DNA of 64,000 nucleotides from Ficedula albicollis. Taxonomy: Eukaryota; Chordata; Aves; Passeriformes; Muscicapidae. A model generated the notes under the pieces. That model was given only the letters and a program-made list of their open reading frames with translations. It was not told the DNA's origin and made no database searches. Every line of letters starts with the position of its first letter. Within the stretch, counting starts at the first letter, position 1. The position numbers and the translations under genes were made by a program. Positions 57,345 to 64,000 of the stretch are shown piece after piece. The stretch covers positions 280,170 through 344,169 of the forward strand of contig NW_004775931.1 in NCBI RefSeq assembly GCF_000247815.1, written 5' to 3'.

Positions 57345-60300
57345 CTGCCTGCAGGCACAGGGAGGCCAAGCCTGCAGGTTGGGTTGGCTGGAAAAGGAGT
57401 TGGAAAAGTACTGCTGGGAGCAGCATTGGAGGCCAGGGTCCTGTGCTGCCAAGATTACAGAGACAGTCATTAAAAGATTGCTCCATAAATATATTTGCTG
57501 TTGCATGAGTCAGCTTGCTGACTGCCATATGGGCTTTCACCTAGGTACTACAGCAATATGCACATGTAGATAAATACAAATACACAGTAATAAACACAAA
57601 ATACATGAGGAGCTGGGTACCCCATCAGCCACTGTTCCAATGTGCCATGTGGTGCTGCTGCCAGTCTGCAGCTGCTCAGCTAAACCAGCTTCACTTTCCA
57701 ATATTAATGCAACTGCTTGCAGTTTTTCTTCTTTTTTCATGTTTTTTCCATTTATGTAGTGCAAAAGAAATCTGTGCTGTGAAGTTTTCCTGCTGATTTT
57801 ATTCCTGGTGCATCTAAATTCTCAGTATTGGCATCTCTCATAAACCACTTGTGCTTGCTGGGGACAATGGGCAGTTCTGTTCCTGACCCCCTCCTCAGGG
57901 TGATGTGCCCTGGCTGTGGGATTTTCCTGGGAGTGCCTGGTCTCTGCTGGGTCTCTCTCTGGGCTCAGTGTTCATACAGCTCCAGCTTCTGTGACTGAGA
58001 GCACAATGCCAGGAGAGCCCTGTCCTGCCCACCTCACTGTGGCTTTGTTGGGTTTCAGTGGGCTCAGAGCCACCCCTGCCTGCTGGCAGAGCCTGCAGAC
58101 CAGTGCAGTTCTGTTTCCATCGCCCTGCACAAATTTAAAAAGTGGTAGTGCATTTTTTCTCTAATTAGCCATGTTTAATATACTGAGGGGAGAGAAACCC
58201 AGCTGAAACAGAGATGTCCCCTGGGGAATTTTCCATTATCTTGCAAACCAGAGGCTGTATCACCTTAGATCTTGTCCTCATTCTGTTTTCAATTAAAATT
58301 GTAATTAATTAAGAGCTTCTGGGTACATTAGGAAGCAGCACACTGCTGCATGGCACGGGCAGGTCCCTCCCCAGGCTGCAGGTGGCGGGCACCACTCCCA
58401 TCTCTACAGCTGTGCCACAGGGAGATTTTCCTTTGGGACCTGTGAGGGTTGGTGGAACAGCATGAGTCGTGTAGGTGCTTCCGTGCCAGTCCTAATTCTC
58501 AAATATTTTTCCAAGTTGCTGTTGCTATAATTTCACTATTTTCTGTAGCACCATGATTTCTGTTTGAACTTCTTGAAGGACTCTGTTTACCTTCAGCTGA
58601 AGCAGAGTGACAGGATTATTTTTCTCCCAGCTTTTCCTCTGAGCAGACAGTTGTGGATAATAAGCAAGTGAAACAAAAATATAATAACCAGGCAGAAGAT
58701 TCAGGGCTACAAGGTGATCTATCTGATTCCCACTGTAGTCAGGATGAGACCATACAAGAAGCCAGATTTTGTTTGTGCTGCTCCTGAGCACAAGGGTGTG
58801 GGAGGTGTCCTGGGGGATGGCAGCCAGATGTTTCCCCCAGCTGCAAGAGAAAGCAGAAATGGGTGGTAGAGGACAGTGGTGGGTTGGGAAGGACACACAT
58901 CCTTCTGAAGGGCTTTCACAGCGGGTGTTCTGGTGAAATCACCCTCGGTGTCACTGCTCCCCTCCTGGCTCTGTCACATCCTGCTCCCCAGCAGGGAGGG
59001 GCTGGTGTGGCTGTACCCAGACGAGTGGCAGCTTTTTCCTGAAGCTGCAGAGCAGATGGGGAGAGATGGAGGGAGGGAATATAATGAAACCTGGGGAAAC
59101 AGCAGTGAGAAGAGGAAGATGAGCTGTACCAGACCGTGTGGTGCTGTGCTGGCTGCACTGCAGCGAGCACAGGGGTGGGGGGGCTGAGCCCTCACAGCAC
59201 TGGCTTCACTTGGCAGATGAGCCTGGGGACTCTGGCAGCACTGACTGCTCTGCTGAGGATGTTTTAGTGGCTGGTTAGGGTATGTATTAGTTTTTTATCT
59301 AAACATTGTTCCTTAAACCTTGGTTTAGAAATCTGACCCCTGCTTACAAAACAGCGTTTCATGATTTTACACCAGTTGCTTCTTTATGGAAATTGTATTG
59401 TCTTTCTTTGCATCTCTGAGACCCAGTTTGTCTGAGCTGGCAGAGTACGTGAGTTTTGTCTCTGAAGGGCAAAATCTTTGACCTTTTCTTAATGTGCCAT
59501 CAGAGAAGGAAAGGAGGCTTGTGTGTAGGTGTGGATTGAGAATGAACAGCACGTTTGGTTCCTGATTCTGACACCACACATTTCGGTATTCTTTAGGAGC
59601 AAGACTCCTGGTTAGCTCCCTGTGAAAGCTGGCGCTAGTAGGAAGGCTAAACCACAGAGAAGTTCAAATGTGCTTGTACCCAGTTTGAGGGTCTTTATTA
59701 AAGCATGCAACTGAGCTTTCTTACGCCCAGCCCAGGGTTAAACAAGAAGGCAGAGGGTGTGAACACGCTCCTGAAGACTTTGCTGGAAAGGACAGTAGCG
59801 ATAAAGGGTGTGGCCGTACAAAATGCCACTGCTGGCCTGACTCCTCTGGATTTGCAGCTGTTCCAGATGTTATTGCCCGGCTGTTAATGCTGTGGGCTGC
59901 CCTGCTCTGCAGAGCTCTGTGCAGGGTCTCAGTGCCAGGGACCAGAGATCCCTCTCTCCCCACAGCTGTGGCTGTGGGTTGTGGCACAGGACTTCTGCAG
60001 CTCGCCTCTCCCCCATGCAGGCACTACTCTCATCGTCCCTTGCAGCTGATAAACATCTTCACTCTCCCTTTTTATTCTGCAGGTATCCACCACCCTTCTC
60101 CCAGATGGTCTCACGGGTAAACAGATCCATTTCAACTCAACCCTCGGCAGCTTCTATTTACTTTGATATTTGCAGAGTTCCAGGTTTGAGGAGGGGCATC
60201 TGTGCCTAAAAGCTTGTGTTCCTCCCAAGTGCTGTGACTGGTCACTGTCAGCTTTGCTGTGGTTAGGCTGTGCCATCATAGCTGCAGAGGGAATGGAATA

Positions 60301-60668
60301 TCCTGACATGGTATAAGGGTCTGATAGACTCAGCTTTGCATTTGGTCTCAGCAGGAGCAAGGTGAGGCCAATATCTCTACAGACAGTGCAGGAGGGCAGA
60401 ATGAGAGCACTCACTTGGTGATTCCTGCCTGATCTGCCATTGCCAGAGGCTGACCTAAGGAACTTGGCTTTGCAGCTGAACCATAGAGAAAAAAAAACCC
60501 TGTTAAACATCAAAAAGTTGAAACAACACCTAAATCTTCAAAAGGAACAGAATATTTCTGGGGTATCTCTCATTTTTCTCAGCTCATAGGGAGAAAAAGT
60601 AGAAATAACATAATATTGCCAAGTGTTTACTCAGTCATTTAATATTGCAATGTTGCTCTTTCTTGCAG

Positions 60669-60724
60669 TTACCTTCGACCATTTTGAGATTTTGCGTGCT
60701 ATTGGGAAGGGCAGCTTTGGAAAA
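60669..60724 (+). CDS. STK32A: STK32A coding exon 2 (glycine-rich loop)
   Basis: The acceptor is ctctttcttgcag (AG at 60667-60668) and the donor gtgagt at 60725. The 56 bases complete Val18 (G|TT) and encode TFDHFEILRAIGKGSFGK (residues 19-36), ending in phase 0. G30-K-G32-S-F-G35 is the ATP-binding P-loop (GxGxxG). FDHFEILRAIGKGSFGKV is typical of the STK32/YANK family. Confidence 0.96.

Positions 60725-64000
<3,276 letters not shown>

Overview
This is nuclear DNA of a vertebrate, most likely a bird. It carries split genes with GT-AG introns, a CR1-type LINE fragment, CpG islands, and many GC-rich minisatellites between otherwise repeat-poor introns. I see no prokaryotic or viral genes and no operons. 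Almost every long open reading frame is a shadow of a tandem repeat or of a homopolymer G tract.

Two protein-coding genes are recognisable, in head-to-head (divergent) orientation. On the minus strand, the left three quarters of the window is the 5' part of PPP2R2B, the B55-beta regulatory subunit of protein phosphatase 2A. A partial coding exon lies at 1-56, a complete 98-base exon at 1236-1333, and about 44 kb upstream, at 45312-45376, lies an alternative N-terminal exon resembling the mitochondria-targeted B-beta-2 isoform. The 5' end of that exon is lost in a poly-G tract inside a CpG island. On the plus strand, the right end is the 5' part of STK32A (YANK1), a serine/threonine kinase. 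It has a CpG-island promoter with a probable non-coding first exon ending at 52486, an exon with 5' UTR and start codon at 55199-55357, and kinase-domain exons at 60669-60724, 61662-61813 and 62710-62883. These join in frame into the first 145 residues, up to the HR of the HRD motif; the rest lies beyond the window. About 6 kb separates the two promoter islands.

The large PPP2R2B intron (1334-45311) holds tandem repeats: a 31-bp minisatellite of about 68 copies (5670-7787), a (GATGGA)n array (8588-8868), a (GGCAY)n pentamer array (9562-9660), a 51-bp minisatellite of exactly 31 units (31316-32896), and several shorter ones. It also holds one CR1 fragment and several two-copy duplications.

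The most unusual aspect is technical. There are twelve pure-G tracts, eleven of them 38 to 1272 bases long and one of 18, all on the plus strand, and most interrupt GC-rich tandem repeats. Three sit between near-identical copies of 0.2 to 0.95 kb of sequence, and the one N gap also has duplicated flanks. This pattern fits misassembly (poly-G read artefacts used to bridge hard repeats, plus false duplication) better than biology. One of these tracts removes the start codon and promoter of the PPP2R2B alternative exon. I found no convincing previously undescribed biological system; the items most worth checking are listed as findings.
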